In this document: positions 23,293-33,504 of the stretch, in pieces
How the letters are laid out: the number at the start of each line of letters is the position of its first letter
How positions within the stretch are numbered: the stretch's first letter is position 1
NCBI GenBank assembly: GCA_029204225.1
Contig: CM055096.1
Coordinates: 77,688,580-77,752,579 of the forward strand
Origin: Diphasiastrum complanatum
Lineage: Eukaryota > Streptophyta > Lycopodiopsida > Lycopodiales > Lycopodiaceae
Reading direction: 5' to 3'
Length of the DNA: 64,000 nucleotides
The notes under the pieces: model-generated
Seen by the model: the letters and a program-made list of their open reading frames with translations, nothing else
What the model was told of the DNA's origin: nothing
Databases searched by the model: none
Program-made: the position numbers and the translations under genes

Positions 23293-23948
23293 TGAGAAAA
23301 ATATAGATACTAAGTGGATATAAACTCCAAGATCATTGGCTTGAATGCTTGCACTCCAAACTACATAAGCTAGGAATTGGCAAAACATTCTATGCTATCT
23401 AGAATGCAAAAGAACTTGACCAAAAAGGATTTACCACAAATGTAAACTCTCATAAAAATCAAGTGTGGTCCAAAATAGCACTATACAGTTTGCACTACAT
23501 CAGCCTGCAACTTTTGGAAAGCACCTAAGATGATACACACAAGCTTGAACTCAATCACTACACATTGCCAACAATGGACGGAGAAACCAATAAAAAAATC
23601 TCTCATTAAGCAAATGAATACAATGGATCTGCTCCAACCAGTTTCTCTACAAAATTCAGCCTAATATAGGTGAGAGAGATGACTCTCTCTCCTCTCTCTA
23701 AAACCTAGGACCCAATTGTAGGGCATCACTAGCCTAAAATAGCCAATTTTGGCCTATATGTCCAAATGACATGATTTTGGTGTCATTTCGAAGGTCCTGA
23801 AGTTTGAAACTTTTTCAATATGAAATATATACTAAAATAAAAGTATCTAGACCTATTCCACACGTGTGAAAGGTTATATCCAAAATTATGTGCCAAAATT
23901 ACCAAATTTGGCCTAAAACTAGTCAAGAAAATGTTGACATTTTTCACA
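23293..23948 (-). repeat. 5' LTR of copia element C
   Basis: It starts TGAGAAAAATA directly after GCTCTTATACCA, which is a one-mismatch complement of an initiator-Met primer site. It ends TTTTCACA at 23948 and is followed by the AAGTT duplication (23949-23953). It carries a CACACGTGTG core at 23860, as do the LTRs at 27112 and 31058. Confidence 0.75.
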
Positions 23949-24620
23949 AAGTTTAGAAGCAACTTCATTGATATTAGATTGTCATATAGCAATTTGACTC
24001 AGCCCTTTACAAAGATCTTTTCTTAAGATTTTATTGTTTACAATTTTGCAATCCATAGAGACTACATTCATAAAATCACTTGAGACAAACTTCTTTAGGC
24101 GTTTACCTGTTGAATAACAACATGTAGAGTCATCAAAGCTAAAATCACAAAAGACTTCATAAGGTTTTTACCAATCACATTGATATGAGGTCGATAGTCC
24201 AACAAAAAACAATATCCTCAAAAAAGTCATCAGTAGAGCCAAACATGTATAGTAAAGTCTCGACATAAAGTTGTTTGACGTTGATATTCTCAAAACTTCT
24301 ATTATAGTAACGTAAATGCAAAAGAGCCTTCTCTTTGTTGATACAATTACTAAGCTGAACCTGCTTCATCGACATTGATGACCAACACCCTTTTGTATTT
24401 TCTCTTCAACTTGCACAAGTTCAATCTCTGTAAAAGTTCATTTTCTTAACCGGTAACTCTTCCTTTCCATTGCACCATATACTTGTAGAACATAGAAATA
24501 AGTTGTTTCTACACTTGATTACAAGTAAGATGGGCTGTTGGTGGGTCTGAGAAACATGGATATGCTCAGACTGTTCCACGCTCATACAAGACAACTTGAC
24601 AGACTTACGAGCCAAAAGGG
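23949..24620 (-). pseudogene. Penelope-like protein, N-terminal third
   Basis: The minus strand from about 24130 reads KRLKKFVSSDFMNVVSMDCK and IVNNKILRKDLCKGLSQIAI, a stop, then QSNINEVASKL up to the duplication. Removing 14993-23948 plus one AAGTT joins ...NEVASKL to YHGWFKLAALL in frame with the C-terminal part at 14992. Further N-terminal pieces lie at 24175-24375 and 24421-24615 in other frames. No endonuclease motif is visible. Confidence 0.55.
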
Positions 24621-25399
24621 TATGGATTTACCCTGATACTAACAAGGACGGCCACATCCTTCTTGTTACAAAAAGATATGTTACTGGACTATATAGTAAG
24701 CGTAGTGGTTTGCAGGATTGGGCATCTGTTTAGTTTGAGTCGGTCTTGAGTTTGGTAAACTTTAATGGCATGGATTTGCTCAGGTTATCTTGAATGACGT
24801 GGATTTGACCAAGCATTGTTTCATTGAGGCCATTGGCTACCAAGTCTGTTATTGGTACCAATTGGTTCACTATGACATGGATGTGCCCTTATACCAACTT
24901 CTATGGTCAAACCATACCTTTTCCATTTTAGTGGATGAGTACGGTTGCTTCATAAAATGTTGTAGATGATTGTATTGTAATAATATGATTACTTGCCTAA
25001 AACTGATCAGTATGGCGGATGCCTTGATACGGTGATATTAAGGCAAGACCAACAACATAATTTGGATAATGGTAGGGAAGATTGGACTGATTATGATACA
25101 TTTTAGTCAAGTTGGTAGTGAATTTTGTTTTGGACATGGATAACAATTGATGCTCAACTATGACACCTGTCTTCCTCACCGAACTAATTCGTGCGGTTTT
25201 GTTTTGTGGGATGGTGGCAAGAAACAACTAAGTTTCTCAATACTTGCTTCACTTTATGGTACCATATACTGTAAGTTTTTATATAGCTTTGTGTAAACAT
25301 GTTATGCTATAAGAAGACTGAAAAGGTTTGGTCTTGACTTGTCAAGAGGGAAATTTGTGTCACTCTCTATCTCTCACACATGAAAAAATCAACTATGGC
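24621..25399. other. No recognised feature
   Basis: AT-rich DNA lies between the Penelope-like remnant and copia D. The plus strand has a recurring ATGGATTTG/GTGGATTTG phrase near 24770-24880. No coding motif, LTR edge or primer site is seen. Confidence 0.4.
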
Positions 25400-25409
25400 T
25401 TGTATAATG

Positions 25410-25693
25410 GTTTTGGCCTCCCTCCTCAGATCGGATCCAGTATTTCCATTCTCTCACAGCTATCCATAGCCATTGGACATTTTCCTATCTTCAAGAGATC
25501 TTGATCAATGAAGAATATAGGCTTCAAGCAAGAGGTGGATCTACATCGACACTTCAAGAGGATGCTATGTTCACAAAGGGCAAATTCAAGGGCAAAACTA
25601 AAAGTAAGTGGTCTAAAGGGCAAGATCAAGTGGATGCTTCTTAAGTGCTTCTATTGTGGCATCAAAGGACACTTTGCAAGTGAGTGCTACTAG
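25410..25693 (+). pseudogene. Copia D gag tail and zinc knuckle
   Basis: A frameshifted stretch near 25420-25600 has LRSDPVF- and QEE-like gag tail readings. An open frame at 25508-25693 ends CFYCGIKGHFASEC, a perfect CX2CX4HX4C knuckle, with a stop just after. It would bind the element's RNA in the particle. Confidence 0.75.
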
Positions 25694-25779
25694 AAGAAGA
25701 TAGATAAAGGAGACAAGCAAGGTAATCTTACTCTTGATGAGGATGGTTTGGATGTTCAAGATGCAATGATGATGCTTTT

Positions 25780-27111
25780 GTGATGTCTTCATGTATGCTT
25801 GCTAATGATGGAGATCTAGATCCTTGGTGGATTGATAGTGGAGCAAGTTCACATATGACTTTTCACAAAGAGTACTTCACTTCTTTGTTGGCATATGGAG
25901 ATGACAAGAGGGTGATTTACATGGCCAATGATGGTGAGTGTGCAATCAAAGGGATTGGCACAATTTCTACTTCTCTCTCTACAAATAGGAATGTTCATTT
26001 GAAGAATGTCTTGTTTATTCCATCTATTACCAATAATTTGCTTAGTGTGAGACAAATGCTAAGTAAAGGCTTGAAGGTGGAGTTTGATGGAGATGCTTGT
26101 ATGATCAAAATGAAGGATGTATTGGTTGGAAAAGGTAAAAGACAAGGGAAGTTGTTCAAACTAGATGCTCGTGTTATTGCTAACCAAGTTGGATGTACTA
26201 TTGCGAGGGAGAAAATACCTATTCAAGAGGTTTGGCATAAAAGGATGGGACACCTCAACTTCAAGTCATTGGAGGTAATGGTCAGGAAGAAGATTGTGAT
26301 AGGTCTTCCAAGTTCCTTAAGTGGCATCAAACATGTTTGTGAGTCTTGTGCTTTGTCTAAGTCACATAGACAACCTTATACTAGATCTATATCTAGATCT
26401 ATAAAGCCTTTTCAACTTGTACATTCAGATCTTCATGGATTTACTACAATCATCAATAGTGGAGCTAAGATGTATGTAACATTCATTTTAGTAGATTTTG
26501 TTGGATCTATCTACTAAAGAGCAAGGATGAAGTGTATGATGTATTTATCAAGTTCAAGAATTCAAGGGAGAACCAATTTTCCACAAAGATCAAGTGCTGA
26601 AGGAGTGACAATGGTGGTGAGTACATATCTACCAAGTTCAAGGCCTTTTGTGATGAGCATGGGATCAAGAGGAGTATACAACATCAAGGACCCCACAACA
26701 AAATGGAGTGGCTGAAAGGAAGAATAGGACTTTATGTGAAAGTGCTAAAGCTATGAGGTTAAGTGCTAATCTTGACAAACCATTTTGGGATCCAGCTTTG
26801 TTGTGTGCCAATTTCTTGTGCAATAGGTGGCTGAGTGCTATTTTGGATGGAAGGACACCTTTTGAGATGCTATTCAAGAGGAGGCCGAGTGTCAACTTTC
26901 TAAGAACCGTTGGATGCACATGCTATGTCAACATTACTCTTGATGATAGGACCAAGGAGGATCCATATACATTCCTTCTACTAAAAAAGTGATTGTTGGT
27001 AGAGATGTCATAATTGATGAGGGGAACATTCCAAAAGTATCTTCAAGCATGATTGATGGTGAGGTAGATGGATCTAACATTCTTGATGTTGATGTAAAGG
27101 ATCCTACTTTG
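25780..27111 (+). pseudogene. Copia D protease, pre-integrase and integrase
   Basis: The first open frame (25780-26517) has DPWWIDSGASSHM (aspartic protease, DSG), then VWHKRMGHLNF...HVCESC (the HHCC zinc region before integrase) and FQLVHSDLHGF (first catalytic Asp). After frame losses near 26515-26600 come RSDNGGEYISTKF (second Asp) and, in a shifted frame, MAERKNRTLCESAKAM (Glu) and PFWDPALLCANFLCNR. The C-terminal part runs into VDVKDPTL, where the inner element sits. Integrase would join the cDNA ends to host DNA. Confidence 0.9.
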
Positions 27112-27940
27112 TGTGAAAAATGCAAAAATAAGCTTGGTAGAGGCCAAAAATCTTGTATATAGATGATTACACATGTGTGCAGCCTGTTCCCACGTGTGAA
27201 TAATGTACTTGTCATGTACCATAATCATATAGGTTCTACATATGATTTAATTCAAGTTCTAGTGGCTAAAAAGGCCAAAAACTAGTTTTCTAGACATATG
27301 ACACATAGCATCAATCTATTGATTGCATGAGCCACATCCTTTGGTTAGGTGTCATATCACATGTGTAGAGGACAGCTCACATGTGTGAAATAAGCTGAAG
27401 TAGGCGAATTTTGACTTCTAGAAGATTTCCAAGTAGATCTCCATATAGAAGGAAAATGGACCAAAAGTGCTCAAAATAGAAGGTTTTGTCCAAGTGTCAT
27501 TTTTGCATGATGAATCATCATATGACAAAGCACCTTCACACATGTGGGATCATAGGGATGATCAGTACCACGAGATCCCACTTATTGTATATATAGAGCC
27601 ACATTTGGCCATAATCAATGTGAGACACCAATATGGGTTTAGGAAGCAATTTTGAGTGATTCTCTCCATTTGTCTACATTTGTTTTGATTGTTTTGAGGT
27701 TCTATCAATGTGTAATTGATTTTCAGGTTGGAGTCCGTACCCTGACAGGGTTTCACACGTGTGAAACCAGCAAGTACATTTACCTTCAATAAATGATTGT
27801 TCTTGTTTGGATTTTATGTCTAGAATTGATCTAGATTGATCTTAATCTTATGTAGATTGATAGATCAAGTAAATAACATCCAATCCCTCTTGAGGATCAG
27901 ATTAGGATCCACTCTTGGTCCTTTTTGTACTTTTTCCACA
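27112..27940 (+). repeat. 5' LTR of the non-autonomous element
   Basis: This 829-base LTR is nearly identical to 31058-31868. The main difference is a 19-base segment near 27318-27340 that the 3' LTR lacks. It holds the perfect 16-base palindrome TTTCACACGTGTGAAA at 27751-27766 and a TATATATAG stretch near 27590. Confidence 0.9.
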
Positions 27941-27953
27941 TGGTATCAAAGCC
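27941..27953 (+). other. tRNA primer-binding site
   Basis: TGGTATCAAAGCC is complementary to the 3' end of initiator-methionine tRNA, with one difference. It starts with no gap after the 5' LTR. It primes minus-strand cDNA synthesis. Confidence 0.85.
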
Positions 27954-29536
27954 TAGTACAAGAGGTTTTGTTGAAATTGATAGGGTTAATCCAAATCATT
28001 GCCAAAATTAGCAGTTTTTGGAAACTAGTCAAATTTTGTGTAGCGAGTTGGATTTGATAGCTATCCTCAAAATTTTTGGTCCAAATCTTGTTGTGGGCTG
28101 TAGGAACACTTTTCACACGTGTGAGGCCGTACAACCCCGGTTTTGACTGAGAAATTTCAAAAATTTGTAGAATTTGACTCACATACTCAATTTGAGTGTT
28201 TTTTGGTGCAAAATCAAGCATTTTCTATAGAGAATCTAATCCCTTGATTAGCTCTTGGATTCGATCAGCCAAGAAATTAAATTTGAAGCTTGAAATAGGT
28301 ACATTAATTGATCATCTCTGATTTTTTGAGTGTATGTTGAAGTTGAGAGAGATTTTGCTAAGATCATAGATTAAGGAGTGATATGCAAGGTGAGAGGTTG
28401 AATTCCATTGTACCATCACTCTAGATTTGTTCAAGAGTGATAGGGTCAAGTTTAGAAGCATCAATTTGCTAGAAAACATCCTTGGATCTGTCCTCCAAGT
28501 GAAACCTTTGAGAGTTTCTAGTGCATATAGAGCATCTATGCAAATCTTTTGTAGAATTTGACATAGATTGGCTTAAATTGAGAGTTCTAGAAAAGAGATT
28601 GAGATCCAAGTCACATTGTTCAACCCTACTCAATTTGTTTGAGTGATTGTAAGGTTTGAAAAGAGTCATTAAGGTGTCTATGGCAAATGTGTAGAGAGAG
28701 ATCCAATTTTCTAAAGAGTTCCTTCCTTTGTAGAGGGCAAGACCTAGAAGCTCATTATGTGTTGTTATTGGTGGAGAATTTGTATTCTCCTAGGTGATCA
28801 AATCTTTCTAAGTGGCATTAGCTCTTTGAAGCACAATATCTTAGTGAGAAAAATCACAACTTTTGATTTTGAATTTCATTCCAAGTCTTAAAAGTAGAGT
28901 AATTGGTGGAATCCAATAGGAGTGATTGAATTCAATTTGTTGAGCAAAAATTGACATAGTATGTATGAAACTCAAATTAGTTCTATTCAACTTTCTTTGT
29001 GAGAGTGCGAGGGTCAATTTGTGATCCCATTTGATGTCTATAATGAGGAGGAGTCCATATTTGAGTATTAATGTATGGTTGAGATCTTTGTGAATCTCTA
29101 GTTGTCTAATTTTTAAGCTTTGTGAAAAACTGGTGGTATAGCTTGTTTTCATCAAATCAAATTCATTCTAAATCTCAAGAGTGAGATTATTTGGGTCAAG
29201 AGTGAGTCCAAAAGAAGTGATTCAGTTTGATTTTCATGTGTTTGAAACAAATCCATCTTTTGTTCAAGAATCTCAAGTGTTGAGAAAACTAGTCAAGTGA
29301 AAAGGAAAATCTAAGTGTCAAATCTTTTTCATATCCATTTCAACTTTCAAAAGAAAGAGTCATTGGTATTTGATAAGTCCAATAGGAGATTGGATCTGAT
29401 TTCTTTAGTGATTTGATTCAAAGATTGTGTGCTTTTGTCTTAGTGATCAAATCAAAGTTTCCAAGTGACTAGTCATTACTGTGAAGATTGATTCTTAGGT
29501 TTGTGAGCTAGATCTTTTGTAGATCATTCTAGATTA
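27954..29536 (+). other. Long non-coding leader of the non-autonomous element
   Basis: About 1.6 kb without a meaningful ORF. It repeats phrases such as AGAGTGA...TTTGAGAGTTTC and AAGTCCTTTGTAGAGG, and has one CACACGTGTG at 28110. It probably contains packaging and regulatory signals, which is an inference from its position. Confidence 0.4.
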
Positions 29537-29983
29537 TTGAAGATGTTCAAATCTAGTCTCTTGAAAGTCACAAATTACATTTGTAGAATCATATCACAGG
29601 TTTTTATTCACATGGCATCAATAGGTGGCATCCTACTGAAGGAAAGAAAGGATCCTAAGTGCAACCTTTGTGGCAAGGGAGGATATATTTTCTCAAAATG
29701 CTACAAAAAGAAGACCAATCCATCCAAGGAGAACCAAGGCAAGGGGGCCGAGGTGAAGGATGGAGCTTCAAGTTCGAAATGCAAATACAAGAAGGACAAG
29801 TCCAAGGAAAGGTGTTTCCTTTGTGGAAAGGTATATGAGGCTTGGAGTCTCATAAGGACTTGCAAGATTTGTCTTCAAGAGTCCATCACAACACATGTCA
29901 AATATTTTGAAATTTTTTATTTGGAAGTACATTGTTTGGTTCAAGATGCAAAGATAGATGTCACTTTCATGAAAGTAACCTAG
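29537..29983 (+). CDS. Gag-like zinc-knuckle ORF of the non-autonomous element
   Basis: A 148-codon frame. Residues 41-54 read CNLCGKGGYIFSKC, a CX2CX4(H)X4C knuckle in which Tyr replaces the zinc-binding His. A Lys-rich linker follows (about residues 55-93), then a second cysteine cluster CFLCGKVYEAWSLIRTCKIC (about 94-113) that does not fit a knuckle. It looks like the tail of a decayed copia gag. The start is uncertain because earlier gag sequence is missing. It may bind RNA poorly or not at all. Confidence 0.55.
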   Translation: MKMFKSSLLKVTNYICRIISQVFIHMASIGGILLKERKDPKCNLCGKGGYIFSKCYKKKTNPSKENQGKGAEVKDGASSSKCKYKKDKSKERCFLCGKVYEAWSLIRTCKICLQESITTHVKYFEIFYLEVHCLVQDAKIDVTFMKVT

Positions 29984-29992
29984 ATTTATTTT

Positions 29993-30916
29993 ATGTCCTT
30001 GGAAAGTATTTTGCTTGGAACTTTAGATAAGTTTAAACTTATTGTTATGATCCAAGAGATATCAATCAAGAATAAGGAGCATCAATCACAAAATGAAAAT
30101 AGTTTCATTTATGCTCTCATGTCAACTTATGAAGATCTATTTCGCTTTGAAGGGATTTTTGTATCTCAAAGGTGGCTTAAGGCAATGCTAGTTGAGTGTG
30201 ATGCCTTAAAAGATAGCAAAATATGTTTTCCTTGTAAGCTTACATTAGTTATGAAGTCAAGGGAATGGAAATATCTTCATAATGTAGGATCTTTTGGTTC
30301 CAATAAGATCATGAATGATGTGTTCATTCATAAAGATGAAAATTGTATGTTTTCAATCCTAAAGGCAAGTTGTAAACTTCTTATGAGAATAAGTGAAGCA
30401 TCCAAAGTGGACACTTATATCCATAAGCAAGTAGTTAGCCTTATTGAGATGGAGATACCTTTTGATTTCAATATCAAAAAAATCATGCCAAGTTGTGGTG
30501 ATTTTTGGACTTATGTTTCTAGCATAAGTAATCTTGATAATCATAGGAAGTGCATATTGAATGGTTATACTTGTTGTGATCATTATGAGACATGGAGGTC
30601 TCGGATTTCCATCAAGATGGAGCATCATGAAGAGGATCTTAAGGAGTCATCTCAAGGTTCAAGTGTGCCAAGGATTGAGGAGGAGAGACCTTCTCAAGTT
30701 GTGATTCCTAAAAGAAACTCAAGAAACATGGTTGAACCCATGTGGCTCACATTTCAAGGGAAAGAGGAGCATATCTCATGTGAAAGAGCAAGCCTCAAGG
30801 TCAAGCATCTACATGAAAATTGGAAGGAATCAATTTTGGAGGTGCTAGGATGGTGCAAAGCTCTCAAGCTCATCAAAGATGTCAACATCAAAGAAGCACT
30901 ATCATGGATATGGTGA
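29993..30916 (+). CDS. Unknown 307-residue protein in the non-autonomous element
   Basis: An uninterrupted 307-codon frame begins 9 bases after the zinc-knuckle ORF stops, 132 bases before the polypurine tract. I do not recognise it. It is rich in Lys, Ile, Ser and Cys, with clusters such as CFPCKLTLV (about residues 78-86) and CILNGYTCCDHYETW (about 188-202). The tail (about 210-260) is acidic then basic and includes EEERPSQVVIPKRNSR. There is no transmembrane segment, signal peptide, DDE, RT or protease motif. It occupies the place of pol and stays open although the neighbouring gag has decayed. It could be a captured host fragment, a remnant of pol beyond recognition, or an ORF specific to this family. 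Confidence 0.5.
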   Translation: MSLESILLGTLDKFKLIVMIQEISIKNKEHQSQNENSFIYALMSTYEDLFRFEGIFVSQRWLKAMLVECDALKDSKICFPCKLTLVMKSREWKYLHNVGSFGSNKIMNDVFIHKDENCMFSILKASCKLLMRISEASKVDTYIHKQVVSLIEMEIPFDFNIKKIMPSCGDFWTYVSSISNLDNHRKCILNGYTCCDHYETWRSRISIKMEHHEEDLKESSQGSSVPRIEEERPSQVVIPKRNSRNMVEPMWLTFQGKEEHISCERASLKVKHLHENWKESILEVLGWCKALKLIKDVNIKEALSWIW

Positions 30917-31057
30917 TTTCAGATCAACAGCAAGCTCATTGGCTGATCTTCACACCCTTTGAACCAGAAAAAGACCAATTCAGCCCATGGAGTCAAGTCC
31001 AATATCATCATGTTTTCCATCAAGCTAGATTTACCAAGCTAGATTTTTGAGGAGGAG

Positions 31058-31868
31058 TGTGAAAAATGCAAAAATAAGCTTGGTAGAGGCCAAAAATCTT
31101 GTATATAGATGATTACACATGTGTGAAGCCTGTTCCCACGTGTGAAAATAATGTACTTGTCATGTACCATAATCATATAGGTTGTACATATGATTTAATT
31201 CAAGTTCTAGTGGCTAAAAAGGCCAAAAACTAGTTTTCTAGACATATGACACATGGCATCAATCAATCTTTGGTTAGGTGTCATATCACATGTGTAGAGG
31301 ACAACTCACATGTGTGAAATAAGCTGAAGTAGGCGAATTTTGACTTCTAGAAGATTTCCAAGTAGATCTCCATATAGAAGGAAAATGGACCAAAGTGCTC
31401 AAAATAGAAGGTTTTGTCCAAGTGTCATTTTTGCATGATGAATCATCATATGACAAAGCACCTTCACACATGTGGGATCATAGGGATGATCAGTACCACG
31501 AGCTCCCACTTATTGTATATATAGAGCCACATTTGGCCATAATCAATGTGAGACACCAATCTGGGTTTAGGAAGCAATTTTGAGTGATTCTATCCATTTG
31601 TCTACATTTGTTTTAATTGTTTTGAGGTTCTATCAATGTGTACTTGATTTTCAGGTTGGAGTCCGTACCCTGACAGGGTTTCACACGTGTGAAACCAGCA
31701 AGTACATTTACCCTCAATAAATGATTGTTCTTGTTTGGATTTTATGTCTAGAATTGATCTAGATTGATCTTAATCTTATGTAGATTGATAGATCAAGTAA
31801 ATCTAACATCGAATCTCTTGAGGATCAGATTAGGATCCACTCTTGGTCCTTTTTGTACTTTTTCCACA
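31058..31868 (+). repeat. 3' LTR of the non-autonomous element
   Basis: This 811-base direct repeat of 27112-27940 is preceded by the purine tract at 31049-31057 and followed by the CTTTG duplication. It carries the same palindrome at 31679-31694. The close match between the LTRs points to a recent insertion. Confidence 0.92.
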
Positions 31869-32600
31869 CTTTGGATGGTGATGATGATGGACCTTCATCA
31901 AGTCAAAAGCCAAGGAGAACATCAAGGGAAAGACAAGTACCTTCAAGGCTCACATATGATGCAAAAGGTAAGCAAGTAGTTTTTGGAGATTATGTTGCTT
32001 TCCTAACCCCTTTTGATGAACCTACAAGTGTAGATCAAGCAAGGAAAGAAGAGGAGTGGATCCAAGCAATGGATCTTGAGTATCAAGCTCTTATGAAGAA
32101 TGGAACATGGAGATTGGTGGAGTTACCTAAGGACAAGAAAGCTATTGGATGTAAATGGATCTTCAAGGTGAAGACAAACGAAGATGGATCTATCAACAAG
32201 TACAAGGCAAGGTTAGTGGCAAAAGGATATGCTCAACAACAAGGGATTGACTATGATGAGACCTTTGCACCCTGTGGCAAATATGGTAAGCATTCGAGTC
32301 ATCATTTCACTTGCTACACTTTATGGATGAGATCTATGGCAAATGGACATTTCAAATGCATTATTGAATAGTGATCTTGAGGAGGAAGTGTACATGGAGC
32401 AGCCCAAGAGCTACATTTCATCAACAAAGCCAAATTATGTGTGTCTACTACAAAAGAGCTTGCATGGCCTTAAGCAAGCACCAAGGAGTTGGTATGCTAA
32501 GCTTAGCACTTTTTTACTCTCTGAAGGCTTTGTTATGAGTGAGTATGATCATTCACTTTATTATAGGTTTGCTGGAAATGATGTTACCATCTTGCTCTAG
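31869..32600 (+). pseudogene. Copia D reverse transcriptase, catalytic region deleted
   Basis: The frame reads RRTSRERQVPSRLTYDAK, EEEWIQAMDLEYQALMKNGT, AIGCKWIFKVKTNEDGSINK, YKARLVAKGYAQQQGIDYDE and TFAPC. After a frame break near 32275 it gives FKCIIE/NALLNSDLEEEVYMEQP and LHGLKQAPRSWYAKL. It stops at GNDVTILL, just where YVDD should follow, and is joined directly to the middle of RNase H. The RT can therefore not work. Confidence 0.9.
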
Positions 32601-32958
32601 TGAGGTCAAGTACAAAGCTCTTACACATTACACAAAGGAGATGGTATGGATCAAGAGGATGATCAAGGATCTTCACTTGCTGGATTTTTCAGAGAGCCCA
32701 ATCATCTCTTGTGACAATCAATCAGCCCAAAGATTTGCAACTATCTTCCATGCTAGGAGCAAGCATATTGAGGTGCAATATCATTTTGTGAGGGAGCAAG
32801 TCATTGCAAAGGAGATGGATCTTCAACATGTGTCCTCAAGGGAATGTGTAGTTGATATTTTCACCAAAGCATTGGGAAAGGACTTGTTCATGAAGCATAG
32901 GACATCACTTGGAGTGTTATCAAAGTCCATGCTAAAACTAGTTGAAGAGGGAGTGTGA
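32601..32958 (+). pseudogene. Copia D RNase H, C-terminal part
   Basis: Downstream of the deletion the frame reads EVKYKALTHYTKEMVWIKRM, then CDNQSAQRFATIFHARSKHI, EVQYHFVREQV and VVDIFTKALGKDLF. This is the copia RNase H tail, which removes the RNA strand during cDNA synthesis. It ends at the polypurine tract GAAGAGGGAG, whose last bases overlap the stop codon. Confidence 0.88.
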
Positions 32959-33252
32959 AAGATTCAACTAGTTTGATCATATTTGCTATATTTTCATATT
33001 GGGCATATTGAGGCCAACTTTGTTTGTTATTTTTGGATCCACACATGTGAAATACAGTAGCTTGCTGGTTTTGTATGGACAGCAACAGTACTTTATCATT
33101 TTATTCATGTTTGATCAAGTTCTATTAGAGTTTGCATCTCATTTTGTGTGTAGATGTTGATTTTTCTACATTGGTGAGATTGGTAGTGTATTCTCTTTCT
33201 AACCAAAGATCTTTCAAGTGGATTGGATCATAATGATCTAAAATCCTTCACA
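32954..33252 (+). repeat. 3' LTR of copia element D
   Basis: It starts TGTGAAAGATTCAAC straight after the purine tract. A CA end fits at 33252 (CCTTCACA). It has a CACACATGTG near 33040. The 5' partner is missing, so the right edge is provisional. Confidence 0.5.
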
Positions 33253-33427
33253 CTTAGTGCCTACAAATAGAATAGATACCAAATGCATATGTAAATCTTT
33301 AAGGGATGACTCCCATTGGCTCTAAGATTGCTAGAAATTGTGCTCTTTAAACCACACTTTGATTATTGTATAAATGCATTCTTTCTTAGTTAGCTAAGTT
33401 GCAAATATTTAGTTTTGTTGCTTTGAG

Positions 33428-33428
<1 letters not shown>

Positions 33429-33503
<75 letters not shown>
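33429..33503. repeat. (AC)n microsatellite, 75 bp
   Basis: A pure AC dinucleotide run in intergenic AT-rich DNA. Confidence 0.98.

Positions 33504-33504
<1 letters not shown>

Larger units (their letters stand above)
27112..31868 (+). mobile_element. Non-autonomous LTR retrotransposon with TSD CTTTG
   Basis: Its LTRs are 27112-27940 and 31058-31868, both starting TGTGAAAAATGC and ending TTTTCCACA. A primer site (TGGTATCAAAGCC, 27941-27953) abuts the 5' LTR, and a polypurine tract (GAGGAGGAG, 31049-31057) abuts the 3' LTR. CTTTG is duplicated at 27107-27111 and 31869-31873. The 3.1 kb inside has a 1.6 kb leader and two ORFs, with no protease, integrase or RT. This is the structure of a large retrotransposon derivative. 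It must use enzymes made by another element, presumably a copia, since its LTR motifs match copia C. Confidence 0.9.
25400..33252 (+). mobile_element. Copia element D, split by a younger element
   Basis: The order is gag tail, zinc knuckle, protease, pre-integrase, integrase, (insertion 27112-31868), RT, RNase H, polypurine tract and 3' LTR. Removing the insertion plus one CTTTG joins VDVKDPTL to DGDDDGPSSS in frame. The 5' LTR and most of gag are missing. The copy is dead because of frameshifts and a deletion of the RT catalytic region. Confidence 0.85.

Noticed and set aside
27941..31057. Hidden RT or integrase in the non-autonomous element
   Set aside because: I looked for HSD, DNGGEY, AERKN, KWIFK and YVDD patterns in all frames and found none.
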